NCBI RefSeq assembly: GCF_900142825.1
Contig: NZ_FRCH01000003.1
Location: 248,001-312,000, forward strand
Source of the DNA: Rhodanobacter sp. OK091
GTDB lineage: Bacteria; Pseudomonadota; Gammaproteobacteria; Xanthomonadales; Rhodanobacteraceae
Length of the DNA: 64,000 bases
Direction: 5' to 3'
The notes under the pieces were generated by a model. That model saw only the letters and a list, made by a program, of their open reading frames with translations, searched no databases and was not told where the DNA came from. How positions within the stretch are numbered: position 1 is the stretch's first letter; each line of letters begins with the position of its first letter. The translations under genes were made by a program, and so were the position numbers. This document shows, piece after piece, positions 50,714 to 58,645 of the stretch.

Positions 50714-52006
50714 CTAAACCTCCCTGAGCGTTGTGTTGTAACGCTGCCACGCATAAATCGGCAGCCCGGCCAGCACCAGCACGCCGCCCCACAGCAACGA
50801 CTCCACACCCGTTCCGAACAACGCCCATGCGCTGTAAAGCAAAGCCCCCGCGGCCACCAGCTTGCGCACGATGGCGGCACTGACATCGATGCGCCACCAT
50901 GCCAGCACGCTGATCAGATACGGCAGCAGGCAGGTGGCGGTGGACAGCAGGATCGAGAATGTGAACAGCGCGACCAGGTCGCGGCTGTAGTTGGCGGCGA
51001 TCAAGGCGCTGGCCAGCACGCTGCTGAGCAGCAGGCCGAAACGCGGCGTGCCGTGACGATCCATTCGCGCGAACGCCACAGGAAACACCCGATCCTGCGC
51101 TGCCGCCAGCGGCGTCTGCGCCTGAAGCAACACCCAGCCGTTGAGCGCACCGAAACAGGAGACCGTGGCGACCACGCCGACGCCGATACCGGCCAGCGGC
51201 CCCCACAATCGGCTCGCCGCCTCCGCCATCGGCGCCGCCGAATTTCGCAGCACGTCGACTGGCAAGAGACCGATCACCACGGTGCAGGCCAGCATGGTGG
51301 TAAGTCCGGCGATCAGCATGCCGATCACGGTAGCGCGCGGCACCGTGCGTTCGGGATCGTGCACCACGCCGGTCGGCACCGTCGCCGATTCCAGGCCGAG
51401 CAGCGCCCACAGCGTCAACGCGGCTACCGCGGTGGTGGTCTGCAGCAAGGGCTTCCCGCTGGGATTGAACGGCTGGTAAGCGCCGGCGTGGATCCAGCCC
51501 AAGCCGATCACGCCGAACAGCACCAGCGGTACCAGCTTGAGTACGGTGGCGACTAGTTGCATGCGGGCGGCCTCGCGCACGCCGGCCAGATTTACCGCGG
51601 TGCAGAACCACAACGCACCGAGCGCGCAGCATGCGCCGCGCAGCGGCGTGGCGGTTGCCGCCGGCCATACCGCGCCGAGGCTGCCCGCGAAGGCCACCGC
51701 GATTGCCGCGTTGGCCGTCCAGACGCTGACCCAGTAACTCCACGCTGCGACGAAGCCGATGCCGTCACCGAACGCCTTGCGCGCATAGCCGTAACCGCCG
51801 CCGTGATTGCGCATCGCCTGCGCCAGCCATGCGTAGACCAGCGCAAGCAGCAGGGCACCGCCGAGGGTGAACGCCCAGCCGAGCACACTGGCCGCGCCGT
51901 ACGGCGCCAGTGCGGCGGGCAGCAGGAACACGCCGGAGCCGATCATGTTGCCGACCACCAGCGCAATCAACATCCACAGCCCGAGCGGCCGCGTGCGGCT
52001 ACTCAT
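50714..52006 (-). CDS. APC superfamily amino-acid/polyamine permease
   Basis: 430 residues with 12 predicted helices. The N-terminal motif VVGNMIGSGVFLLPAALAPYGAASVLGWAFTLGGALLLALVYAWLA is typical of the basic amino-acid/polyamine antiporter group (YjeH, AdiC-like), and ALLGLESATVPTGVVHDPERTVPRATVIG is the conserved loop between helices 5 and 6. It starts four bases inside the end of the Rieske oxygenase gene (ATGA), which suggests it imports that enzyme's substrate or exports a related amine. Confidence 0.91.
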   Translation of the reverse strand: MSSRTRPLGLWMLIALVVGNMIGSGVFLLPAALAPYGAASVLGWAFTLGGALLLALVYAWLAQAMRNHGGGYGYARKAFGDGIGFVAAWSYWVSVWTANAAIAVAFAGSLGAVWPAATATPLRGACCALGALWFCTAVNLAGVREAARMQLVATVLKLVPLVLFGVIGLGWIHAGAYQPFNPSGKPLLQTTTAVAALTLWALLGLESATVPTGVVHDPERTVPRATVIGMLIAGLTTMLACTVVIGLLPVDVLRNSAAPMAEAASRLWGPLAGIGVGVVATVSCFGALNGWVLLQAQTPLAAAQDRVFPVAFARMDRHGTPRFGLLLSSVLASALIAANYSRDLVALFTFSILLSTATCLLPYLISVLAWWRIDVSAAIVRKLVAAGALLYSAWALFGTGVESLLWGGVLVLAGLPIYAWQRYNTTLREV

Positions 52007-53082
52007 GCATGCCCGCGATACGCGCGACGCAGCAGTTCGTGAAAGTGATGCACCGCGTTTTCGCGCAGCGGATTCAAGCGGCCAGCTTCGTACGAACCGG
52101 AGGCGAGGCCGCGCTGCACGTCCTGGCAGATCGTCACGTCCTCGTCCTGCACCTCATCGCTGAATGCGATGTCCTTGGCGCGGCGTGCCAGTGCTTCGGG
52201 CGAGGTTGCCGGTGCGTAGTAGAAATCGAACTCCACCTGGCAGCGATCCAGGCCCAGCGGCAGTACTCGGTTGGTCTGCAGGCGGCCGGGCAGGATGTTG
52301 AGCATCGCGTTCGGATACAGGAAGTAGTACAGCGCTTCGCCGCTGCCGTAGAGATCGTCGCCGCTATCCAGCGGACTGAACTGGAACGAATACCAGTCCG
52401 CCGTTTCGGTGATATAGCTGCGGTAATCGAGCACGCTGTTGAGGCCGGGATGGATGTGGGGGACGTGGTAACCCTCCAGGTAGTTGTCCACGTAGACCTT
52501 CCAGTTGCATGCCACTTCCCAGCTGGCGCGATGATGGAATTCGTAGCCCGCGAGCGAACGATCCGGCCCCAGCCGCTCATCGATGCCGGCGACGAAATCC
52601 TCGAAGGGAGGCGCTTCGCCGGTGGCGACAAATACCAACCCCTGCCATACCTGCACGCGTACTTCCGGCAGGCGGATCGTGGATGGATCGAAGTCCGGCG
52701 TGCGGCCCATTTCCGGTGCGCCACGGAGCATGCCGTCCAGTCCGTAGGTCCAGCCGTGATAGCGGCAGCGCAGGGCGGTGGCACCGCGGCCGTCGCAGCT
52801 GGCGATCGGGCCGGCGCGATGCCGGCAAACGTTGTGGAACGCGCGGATGGTGGATTCATCGCTGCGTATGACCAGCAGCGGCAGACCCGCGATCTGGGTC
52901 ACCACGTGATCGCCCACGCCGCTCAGCTGAGATTGATGACACACCAGCTGCCAGCTCCGCGCGAACACCGCGGTGGCGTCGAGTTGCGGCATGCGCGGGT
53001 CGGTGTAGTAACGCGCGGAAAGTGCCAGCGCATGATCGAGCGGTTGCGCGGCAAGCACGTCGGGGGAAAACAGGTCGGCCAT
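52003..53082 (-). CDS. Rieske non-haem iron oxygenase, alpha subunit (glycine-betaine/carnitine monooxygenase-like)
   Basis: 359 residues. The Rieske [2Fe-2S] ligands are Cys86-x-His88 and Cys106-x2-His109 (NVCRHRAGPIAS, LRCRYHGWTYGLDG). The mononuclear iron site is carried by VDNYLEGYHVPHIHP, plus an Asp in EDVTICQDVQRG, features shared with choline, glycine-betaine and carnitine oxygenases. No reductase is adjacent. It is co-translated with an APC permease, so an amino-acid-like or quaternary-amine substrate is plausible. The ATG at 53082 begins MADLFSPDV. Confidence 0.9.
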   Translation of the reverse strand: MADLFSPDVLAAQPLDHALALSARYYTDPRMPQLDATAVFARSWQLVCHQSQLSGVGDHVVTQIAGLPLLVIRSDESTIRAFHNVCRHRAGPIASCDGRGATALRCRYHGWTYGLDGMLRGAPEMGRTPDFDPSTIRLPEVRVQVWQGLVFVATGEAPPFEDFVAGIDERLGPDRSLAGYEFHHRASWEVACNWKVYVDNYLEGYHVPHIHPGLNSVLDYRSYITETADWYSFQFSPLDSGDDLYGSGEALYYFLYPNAMLNILPGRLQTNRVLPLGLDRCQVEFDFYYAPATSPEALARRAKDIAFSDEVQDEDVTICQDVQRGLASGSYEAGRLNPLRENAVHHFHELLRRAYRGHA

Positions 53083-53258
53083 CGGGCAGTACGCCAGTCA
53101 GTTGCGATGCTGGAGTATTGATCGCCGAGGGCGCTACGGGAAGGGCGGCATGGGCCGCCCCGTTCCAGCGGGTAATGGTGCCGCTATCGCCGAGTGCGTG
53201 GTCGAGGGTCTGGCTGTGATCCCGTGACTGGTCGACGTTCGCGTCGCGTGATCAGTGA

Positions 53259-54044
53259 TCAATGACCGTTGTTGTCGTCGTGATCGTCCTTCTTGCGCTG
53301 GGCAGGTTTGGCCTCGTGACCGTGTGCCTGTGCCTCACCATGCGCCGGGGCAGCGCGCTCCTGCGGGCGGGCGCCGGGGTTCGGACCACGTTGCTGCGGT
53401 ACACCGGCCTGTTCCGCTCGCTGGTCCCGCTGATCCCGCTGGTCTCGCTGGTACGGCGGGGCTGGCCGATTCTCGTTGGGGCCGCGCCGGGGTTGCTCGC
53501 GTTCAACGGCTTGCTCAGGACGCTGGTATTGCGGTGCAGGCCGGCCCTCGTCGCGATCACGCCGCTGCCCGGGGGGCAGTGGCCGCCCCGAGTACGGGTG
53601 ACTCATCGGCGGCGGCGGTGGACGGCGACTCATGGGACGGCTGTACCACCGATCACGGTCGCGATAGAACGGGCGGCTGCGGTAATAGTGGTCCCAGTAG
53701 TCACCGATCACGAAGGTGACGATCGGGATGCCGATCTGCGGTCCGTACTCCGGCACCAGCACCGGCCGGTCCTCGTACTCGTATTCGATGTAGTTGCCGG
53801 CGATCCAGCCGCGATCGCCGAAGACGATCACGTCGCACCACTCCCAGCCGTCGGTGCAGCCCAGCACGTCGACCTCGGTGCCGGCCGGAATCTGGTCGAT
53901 CAGAGGGTAGTCCGGGTCTGGTCCGGCGCGCAGGTAGACGTTGCCGGTGACATAGGCATCCGCCGCCTGCGCGAGCGCGGGGAAGGCCAGCGACATTGAC
54001 GCCAGCGACAGTGATGCAAGAGCAAGCCGGGTCAGACGTTTCAT
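53259..54044 (-). CDS. Secreted SH3-domain protein with charged repeat tail (paralogue B)
   Basis: 261 residues. A signal peptide (LALASLSLASMSLAFPALAQA) and SH3 domain (DAYVTGNVYLRAGPDPDYPLIDQIPAGTEVDVLGC, WEWCDV, RGWIAGNYIEYEY) are almost the same as in paralogue A at 49815-50498. A shared block (PVLVPEYGPQIGIPIVTFVIGDYWDHYY) follows. The C-terminus is Arg/Pro/Gln/Asp-rich (YQRDQRDQRDQRAEQ) and ends with a His/Asp tail. The start MKRLTRL at 54044 parallels the paralogue's MKRLAWL. Confidence 0.85.
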   Translation of the reverse strand: MKRLTRLALASLSLASMSLAFPALAQAADAYVTGNVYLRAGPDPDYPLIDQIPAGTEVDVLGCTDGWEWCDVIVFGDRGWIAGNYIEYEYEDRPVLVPEYGPQIGIPIVTFVIGDYWDHYYRSRPFYRDRDRWYSRPMSRRPPPPPMSHPYSGRPLPPGQRRDRDEGRPAPQYQRPEQAVEREQPRRGPNENRPAPPYQRDQRDQRDQRAEQAGVPQQRGPNPGARPQERAAPAHGEAQAHGHEAKPAQRKKDDHDDNNGH

Positions 54045-54163
54045 GCGGGCGATCTCCAGCGGGTGGATGTCGCCCTCACTTATGCGCGTGCCTACGTGAC
54101 GAAATCGTTGGCGAAGTGCCAATGGAATCGGGCCCGGTCAGGTGCGGTTACCTCATGGTTTAC

Positions 54164-54766
54164 TCAGCCTGTCTTCCGCGCCACAAACCGCAACGCCACT
54201 GAGTTCATGCAGTAGCGCAACCCGGTCGGGGGCGGGCCGTCGTCGAAGACGTGGCCTAAGTGGCTGTCGCAGCCGGCGCAGCTGATCGCGGTGCGTTCCA
54301 TGCCGAACATGCGGTCGCTGCGCTCGATCACGTTGCGTCTGGCGATCGGCTGCCAGAAGCTGGGCCAGCCGGTGCCGGAATCGAATTCGGTAGCGGCGTC
54401 ATACAGCGCCGTGGAACAGGCCATGCAGCGAAACAGGCCGGGGACGGCGGGCTTTTCGTGCTCGCCACTGAACGCTGGCTCGGTGCCGTCGCGGCGCATG
54501 ATCTCGTACGACGCCGGCGACAGCCGCTGGCGCCATTGCGCGTCGGTCAGAACCAGTTTGGGTACCTGGCGCGGGCCGAGGTCGCGGCCATCGTCGCCGA
54601 AGATTTCCAGCAGCACGTTCCCGGGCCGACCGACCGGCGTGTTGTCGGCCGCGAACAGGCGCGGAATGACCAGGCCGCCGCCGACGACGAGCAGCGTGCC
54701 GCCAGTGAGCGTTGCGCGCAGGAAGCGGCGGCGATCCATTGCGAGGGTTTCATCAATGCGTGACAT
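54164..54766 (-). CDS. msrB: Tat-exported peptide-methionine (R)-S-oxide reductase MsrB
   Basis: 200-residue MsrB that reduces methionine-R-sulfoxide. A Tat signal sequence (DRRRFLRATLTGGTLLVVGGG, residues 11-31) sends it across the inner membrane folded. Zinc ligands are Cys114, Cys117, Cys163 and Cys166, the core motif GWPSFW spans 133-138, and the catalytic cysteine is Cys186 in RYCMNS. GGAGG is five bases before the ATG. It is downstream of dipZ on the same strand, across 121 bases holding a REP element, so DipZ is the likely electron donor. Confidence 0.93.
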   Translation of the reverse strand: MSRIDETLAMDRRRFLRATLTGGTLLVVGGGLVIPRLFAADNTPVGRPGNVLLEIFGDDGRDLGPRQVPKLVLTDAQWRQRLSPASYEIMRRDGTEPAFSGEHEKPAVPGLFRCMACSTALYDAATEFDSGTGWPSFWQPIARRNVIERSDRMFGMERTAISCAGCDSHLGHVFDDGPPPTGLRYCMNSVALRFVARKTG

Positions 54767-54789
54767 GGCAACCTCCGGGGTCGTGTTTC

Positions 54790-54859
54790 TGTGGGAGCGA
54801 CTTCAGTCGCGATCGCCGTTGGAGTCGCGGAGAGCATCGCGACTGAAGTCGCTCCCACA
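54790..54859. repeat. REP pair: TGTGGGAGCGACTTCAGTCG inverted repeat
   Basis: Two 24-base arms, 54790-54813 and its exact reverse complement 54836-54859, enclose 22 bases. Each arm starts TGTGGGAGCGAC and contains its own GCGACTTCAGTCGC hairpin. This is the REP/BIME type found in many Xanthomonadales and Pseudomonas genomes. It sits between dipZ and msrB and could tune msrB expression relative to dipZ. Confidence 0.9.
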
Positions 54860-54887
54860 AGAGCTTAAGAGCCAATGAGCAAGGCGA

Positions 54888-56609
54888 TCAGCCGAACGTG
54901 AATGCATAGGCCTGCACGCCGGGATCGAGGAAGGTGATCTGGAACAGCCGCTCGCCGCTGCCGTTGGCCTGACGCACCAGCTGATACAGGCGCTGGCTGG
55001 TGATGGTGCCGTTGCCGTCGGCGTCGGTATCCATGCCGTGGTTCGCGCCAGGCGTTTTGCCGTCGATGGTGACGCGGAAGCGGATCGGCTTGCCGTCGCC
55101 GGCGGGACCAAGCACCAGGTGCAGGTCGCGGCCGCGGAAGCGATAGACGATGCCACCGCCGGCCCGGCCCAGCTGCGCATTTTCGCCATGCACGGTCCAG
55201 TGTCCGCCCAGCGACCACTGGTCGGCCGCCAGCGTGCCGGGGGCGCGGTAATCCTGCTCCTCGTCATTCGCTACGCGTCCGCCGACGAAGTTCTGCGCGC
55301 GGGCATAACCGACGTATGTTTCCGGCGAGCGGGTGGGATCGTTCGACGCGGCGGCTTCCACGCCATGATGGTCATCGCTGACGTAGCCGCCTGGCAGGTC
55401 CTTCTGGCCCGCGGCGGTCAGCAGCTGGCGGATCACGTCCTCGCTCTCCCGGTAGTTGCCTTCGCCGAAATGGTGGTGGCGGATTTGTCCGGCGGGGTCG
55501 ATGAAGTAATGCGCCGGCCAGTACTCGTTGTTGAAGCCCTTCCAGATCGCGTAGTCGTTGTCCAGCGCCACCGGGTAATCGACGCCGAGATCCTTGACCG
55601 CCTTGGCCACGTTGACCGGATCCTTCTCGAACGCGAATTCCGGTGCGTGCACGCCGATCACCACCAAGCCGTGATCCTTGTACTTGTCGGCCCAGCCGCG
55701 CACATACGGCAGCGAGCGGATGCAGTTGATGCAGGAGTACGTCCAGAAATCGACCAGTACCACCTTGCCGTGCAGCGATTCGGTGCTCAGCGGCGGACTG
55801 TTGAGCCACTGCGTGGCGCCGGCCAGCGACGGGATCTGGCCTTCCACCGGCAGCGGCTCACCGGCTTTCAATGCTGCTTCGGGCGCTGGTGCCGGGCGCA
55901 CTGCATTGATCAGCTTCTGTTCGATACCGCCGGTGCTGGCCAGCGAGACGCGGGTGAGCAGGCCGGTATCCAGCCCTAGCGCGATCGCGGCGACACCGCA
56001 CAGCACCAGTACGCCGAGCGCGCGGCGGACCCATTCGCCGGCGCCGAGCGAGCGCTTCATCAAGCCGAATACCTTGCCGCCGATCAGCAGCGCCAACCCC
56101 AGCGAAGTCGCCGCGCCGGCCGCGTAGGTGAGCAGCAGCAAGGTGGTCTGCACGCTGGCGCCGTTCAGTGCCGCGCCGGTCAGCAGCAGGCCAAGGATGG
56201 GGCCGGCGCATGGTGCCCACAGCAGACCGGTGGCCACGCCGAGACCGGCGGCGCCCCAGATCGATTCGCCATCGCCGGCCGAGCGTTGCGACAGCCGGTT
56301 GCCCAGTGCCACGAACGGGCGGCTGATCCATTCGGCCAGATGAGTCGACAGCAGGGTCAGGCCGAGGAAGGCCAGCACCACCATCGCGACGTAGCGGCCG
56401 TACTGGTTCGCATGCACCGCCCAGCCACCGCCCAGTGCGGCCAGCGTGGCCACCGCGGCAAAGGTGATCGCCATGCCCAGCAGCATCGGCAGGCCGTTGC
56501 GCATGAACGGGCGGTCCGAGCGGGCGAACACGAACGGCAGCACTGGCAGGATGCACGGGCTGAGGATGGTCAGTACGCCGCCGAGGTAGGCGAGGATCAA
56601 CACGAGCAT
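54888..56609 (-). CDS. dipZ: DipZ-like protein: CcdA electron-relay domain fused to thioredoxin-like domain
   Basis: 573-residue fusion. Residues 1-215 form a CcdA/DsbD-beta-like membrane domain with the cysteine pair Cys19 (SPCILP) and Cys134 (APCAGP). Residues 270-400 are a TlpA/AhpC-like thioredoxin domain with Cys293-Ile-Asn-Cys296 (VDFWTYSCINC). The C-terminal 430-573 is the beta-rich domain seen in DipZ homologues. The architecture carries electrons from cytoplasmic thioredoxin to periplasmic acceptors. The neighbour msrB is the likely acceptor. A GTAACC-N16-CGAA promoter-like motif lies 34 bases upstream. Confidence 0.92.
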   Translation of the reverse strand: MLVLILAYLGGVLTILSPCILPVLPFVFARSDRPFMRNGLPMLLGMAITFAAVATLAALGGGWAVHANQYGRYVAMVVLAFLGLTLLSTHLAEWISRPFVALGNRLSQRSAGDGESIWGAAGLGVATGLLWAPCAGPILGLLLTGAALNGASVQTTLLLLTYAAGAATSLGLALLIGGKVFGLMKRSLGAGEWVRRALGVLVLCGVAAIALGLDTGLLTRVSLASTGGIEQKLINAVRPAPAPEAALKAGEPLPVEGQIPSLAGATQWLNSPPLSTESLHGKVVLVDFWTYSCINCIRSLPYVRGWADKYKDHGLVVIGVHAPEFAFEKDPVNVAKAVKDLGVDYPVALDNDYAIWKGFNNEYWPAHYFIDPAGQIRHHHFGEGNYRESEDVIRQLLTAAGQKDLPGGYVSDDHHGVEAAASNDPTRSPETYVGYARAQNFVGGRVANDEEQDYRAPGTLAADQWSLGGHWTVHGENAQLGRAGGGIVYRFRGRDLHLVLGPAGDGKPIRFRVTIDGKTPGANHGMDTDADGNGTITSQRLYQLVRQANGSGERLFQITFLDPGVQAYAFTFG

Positions 56610-56642
56610 GGGAGCGTCATCACGAGGGAGGTTGTCTGGTTA

Positions 56643-56668
56643 TTCGCCGGCACGCCGGCAGCGGTTAC
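56643..56668 (-). promoter_or_regulatory. Candidate ECF (SigF-type) promoter for dipZ-msrB: GTAACC-N16-CGAA
   Basis: Reading toward dipZ, GTAACC (complement of 56663-56668) and CGAA (complement of 56643-56646) are separated by exactly 16 bases. The dipZ ATG is at 56609, leaving about 27 bases of leader. The motif equals the sequence I recall for Caulobacter SigF-dependent promoters. Confidence 0.75.
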
Positions 56669-56681
56669 TTGCCGGCATGAA

Positions 56682-56707
56682 GTAACGCTGGCTGCGGATG
56701 CAGCGAA
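56682..56707 (+). promoter_or_regulatory. Candidate ECF (SigF-type) autoregulatory promoter: GTAACG-N16-CGAA
   Basis: GTAACG at 56682-56687 and CGAA at 56704-56707, spaced by 16 bases, face the sigma factor gene. It is back to back with the dipZ promoter-like motif, the two -35 elements being 13 bases apart. Start of transcription would fall near 56714. Confidence 0.72.
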
Positions 56708-56816
56708 GGTCATGTAAGTGTTCCGTTATGGACCGAGCATGTCGCAACCCTTGACCGCCACCGGCTTCATGGGTCTAGATAGTGGACTTTCCCAAGGGGT
56801 GAGTCTCGTCTGGACC

Positions 56817-57404
56817 ATGCCTGTTGCATCCGCCACCGCCAGCAGCAGCGAAACGCCCGATCAGCGTCGGGCGGCGTGGATGGCTGCTGCGCAGGCAGGC
56901 GACCGGCGTGCCTACGAAAAGCTGCTGGCCGATTCGGTGGCATTGATCCGCGCAGCGGCGCGGCGGCAGGGCGTGGCGCAGGATCATCTGGACGATGTGG
57001 TGCAGGAAACCTTGATCACCGTGCACCGCGTGCGTCACACCTACGATCCGGCGCGTTCCTACGATGCCTGGATCACCGCGATCGCCAACCGCCGGGCGAT
57101 CGACGCGCTGCGCAGCCGCGGTCGTCGCGACAGTCGCGAGTTGCACGACGAATTCGCGCTCGACAGCCATCCCGACGTCGACGATGCCAGCGCCGCCACC
57201 GAAAGCGGGCAACGCGCGCAACGTCTGCGTGAGGCGATCGCCGAATTGCCGCCGGGGCAGCGCGAGGCGGTGGAACAGCTTGGCCTGCGCGAGCGCTCGC
57301 TGAGCGAGGCAGCCGAACTGACCGGGCGCAACGCCGGTGCTCTGAAAGTGAACCTGCATCGCGCGCTGAAGGCGTTGCGCGAACGTTTCCATGGAGAATC
57401 CTGA
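56817..57404 (+). CDS. ECF-family RNA polymerase sigma factor (SigF/NrsF type)
   Basis: 195 residues from ATG 56817. In-frame alternatives at 56739, 56769 or GTG 56799 are possible and no ribosome-binding site settles the matter. The sigma-2 region is LLADSVALIRAAARRQGVAQDHLDDVVQETLITVHRVRHTYDPARSYDAWITAIANRRAIDALR, and the sigma-4 region is LREAIAELPPGQREAVEQLGLRERSLSEAAELTGRNAGALKVNLHRALKALRER. It is followed by a DUF1109/NrsF membrane protein, its expected anti-sigma factor. Divergent from dipZ-msrB. The start upstream of 56718 would overlap the candidate transcript start and is rejected. Confidence 0.9.
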   Translation: MPVASATASSSETPDQRRAAWMAAAQAGDRRAYEKLLADSVALIRAAARRQGVAQDHLDDVVQETLITVHRVRHTYDPARSYDAWITAIANRRAIDALRSRGRRDSRELHDEFALDSHPDVDDASAATESGQRAQRLREAIAELPPGQREAVEQLGLRERSLSEAAELTGRNAGALKVNLHRALKALRERFHGES

Positions 57405-57408
57405 GACC

Positions 57409-58062
57409 ATGTCCGACCTGCGATCCCATGAGGCACTGATCGACCGCCTTGGCACCGACCTGGTGCCGGTGCGGCGTCTGCTGCCGCCGTGGCTGCGCAC
57501 CGTCGGTTGGATGCTGGTGGTGGCGGCCGTCGCTGCCGTGCTGCTGATGCATTACGGCGCGGAGCCGATGTTGCGGCGCTGGGCTGGCACGCCGGATCTT
57601 GGCTGGGCTGGCATGGGCGCGGTAATCACCGCGGTCACCGCGGCGTGGGCCGCCTTCGCGCTGGGTGTGCCGGGACGGCGCGCGGCGTGGGCATGGCTGC
57701 CGCTGCCGGGTGCCTTGCTGTGGATCGGTGCCAGCGGCCTCGGCTGCCTGCGCACTTGGATCGCACCAGGCACCCAGGTCGCCAGCATGCATCAATCTGC
57801 CGATTGCCTGATCTTCATCATCAGCTTCTCGATCCCGCTGTCCGCGCTGCTGATCGTGCTGCTGCGCCGCGCCTGCCCGTTGCGGCCGGTGCTCACCGCG
57901 GTGCTGATCGGCCTGGCCAGCGCGGCAGCGTCGGCCAGCCTGCTGGAAATCTGTCACTCGTTCGATGCCGCCGCCACTGATTTGCTGACGCACGCGCTGG
58001 CGGTGGCCGTGGTGGTGGCAGTCAACGCCGCGATGGGTGGCAGGCTGCTTTCGAAGGCCTGA
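57409..58062 (+). CDS. NrsF/DUF1109 family anti-sigma factor, six-helix membrane protein
   Basis: 217 residues from ATG 57409 (MSDLRSHEALIDRLGTDLVPVRRL), with an in-frame ATG at 57391 overlapping the sigma gene. Six hydrophobic helices follow a short cytoplasmic N-terminus, matching the NrsF/DUF1109 family that holds SigF-type factors at the membrane. Cysteines at 113, 133, 156 and 182 are present. The Cys133/Cys182 pair is placed much like the redox- or metal-sensing cysteines reported for Caulobacter NrsF, as I recall them. It is directly downstream of the sigma gene (4 bases). Confidence 0.9.
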   Translation: MSDLRSHEALIDRLGTDLVPVRRLLPPWLRTVGWMLVVAAVAAVLLMHYGAEPMLRRWAGTPDLGWAGMGAVITAVTAAWAAFALGVPGRRAAWAWLPLPGALLWIGASGLGCLRTWIAPGTQVASMHQSADCLIFIISFSIPLSALLIVLLRRACPLRPVLTAVLIGLASAAASASLLEICHSFDAAATDLLTHALAVAVVVAVNAAMGGRLLSKA

Positions 58063-58074
58063 TCCCGCTCCGGC

Positions 58075-58557
58075 TCAATCGCGGAAATTGTCGAACTGCA
58101 GCGGCAGCTCGACATCCGCCTTGCGCAGCACGGCCATGGCGTCCTGCAAGTCATCGCGCTTCTTGCCGGTGACGCGCAGCTTGTCGCCGTTGATCTGTGC
58201 CTCGACCTTGAGCTTGGCAGCTTTCAGCGAGGCGACCAGTTTCTTCGCGATCGGCTGCTCGATGCCCTGCTTGACGGTGATCTTCTGCCGCGAGCCGCCC
58301 AGGTTGGTTTCCGGATCGCCGACGTCGAGTGCGCGAATGTCGATCTTCCGCGCCACCAGCCGGGCACGCAGGATATCCAGCATCTGCTGGAGCTGGAATT
58401 CGCTGGGTGCGCTCTGCGTGATGACGAACTCGTCCAGCGCGTACGACGCGTCCTGCCCCTTGAAGTCGAAGCGGGTGGACAGCTCGCGGTTGGCCTGATC
58501 GACCGCATTGGTCAGTTCGTGCTTGTCGACTTCGGAAATCACGTCAAAAGAAGGCAT
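58075..58557 (-). CDS. yajQ: YajQ family cyclic di-GMP-binding protein
   Basis: 160 residues with the two-domain YajQ fold: MPSFDVISEVDKHELTNAVDQANRELSTRFDFKG at the N-terminus, ITVKQGIEQPIAKKLVASLKAAKLKVEAQINGDKLRVTGKKRDDLQDAMAVLRK at the C-terminus. In Xanthomonas campestris the YajQ homologue XC_3703 binds c-di-GMP and affects virulence gene expression. Length and sequence are standard. Convergent with the NrsF-type gene (12-base gap). Confidence 0.95.
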   Translation of the reverse strand: MPSFDVISEVDKHELTNAVDQANRELSTRFDFKGQDASYALDEFVITQSAPSEFQLQQMLDILRARLVARKIDIRALDVGDPETNLGGSRQKITVKQGIEQPIAKKLVASLKAAKLKVEAQINGDKLRVTGKKRDDLQDAMAVLRKADVELPLQFDNFRD

Positions 58558-58645
58558 GGCGGCGGCTCACTGGAAACAAGGGCAAAGTGTAAGCGATGCG
58601 GCTAGGCGATAATGCGCGACTTGTGTGGCGTGAGGATGCGGATTC

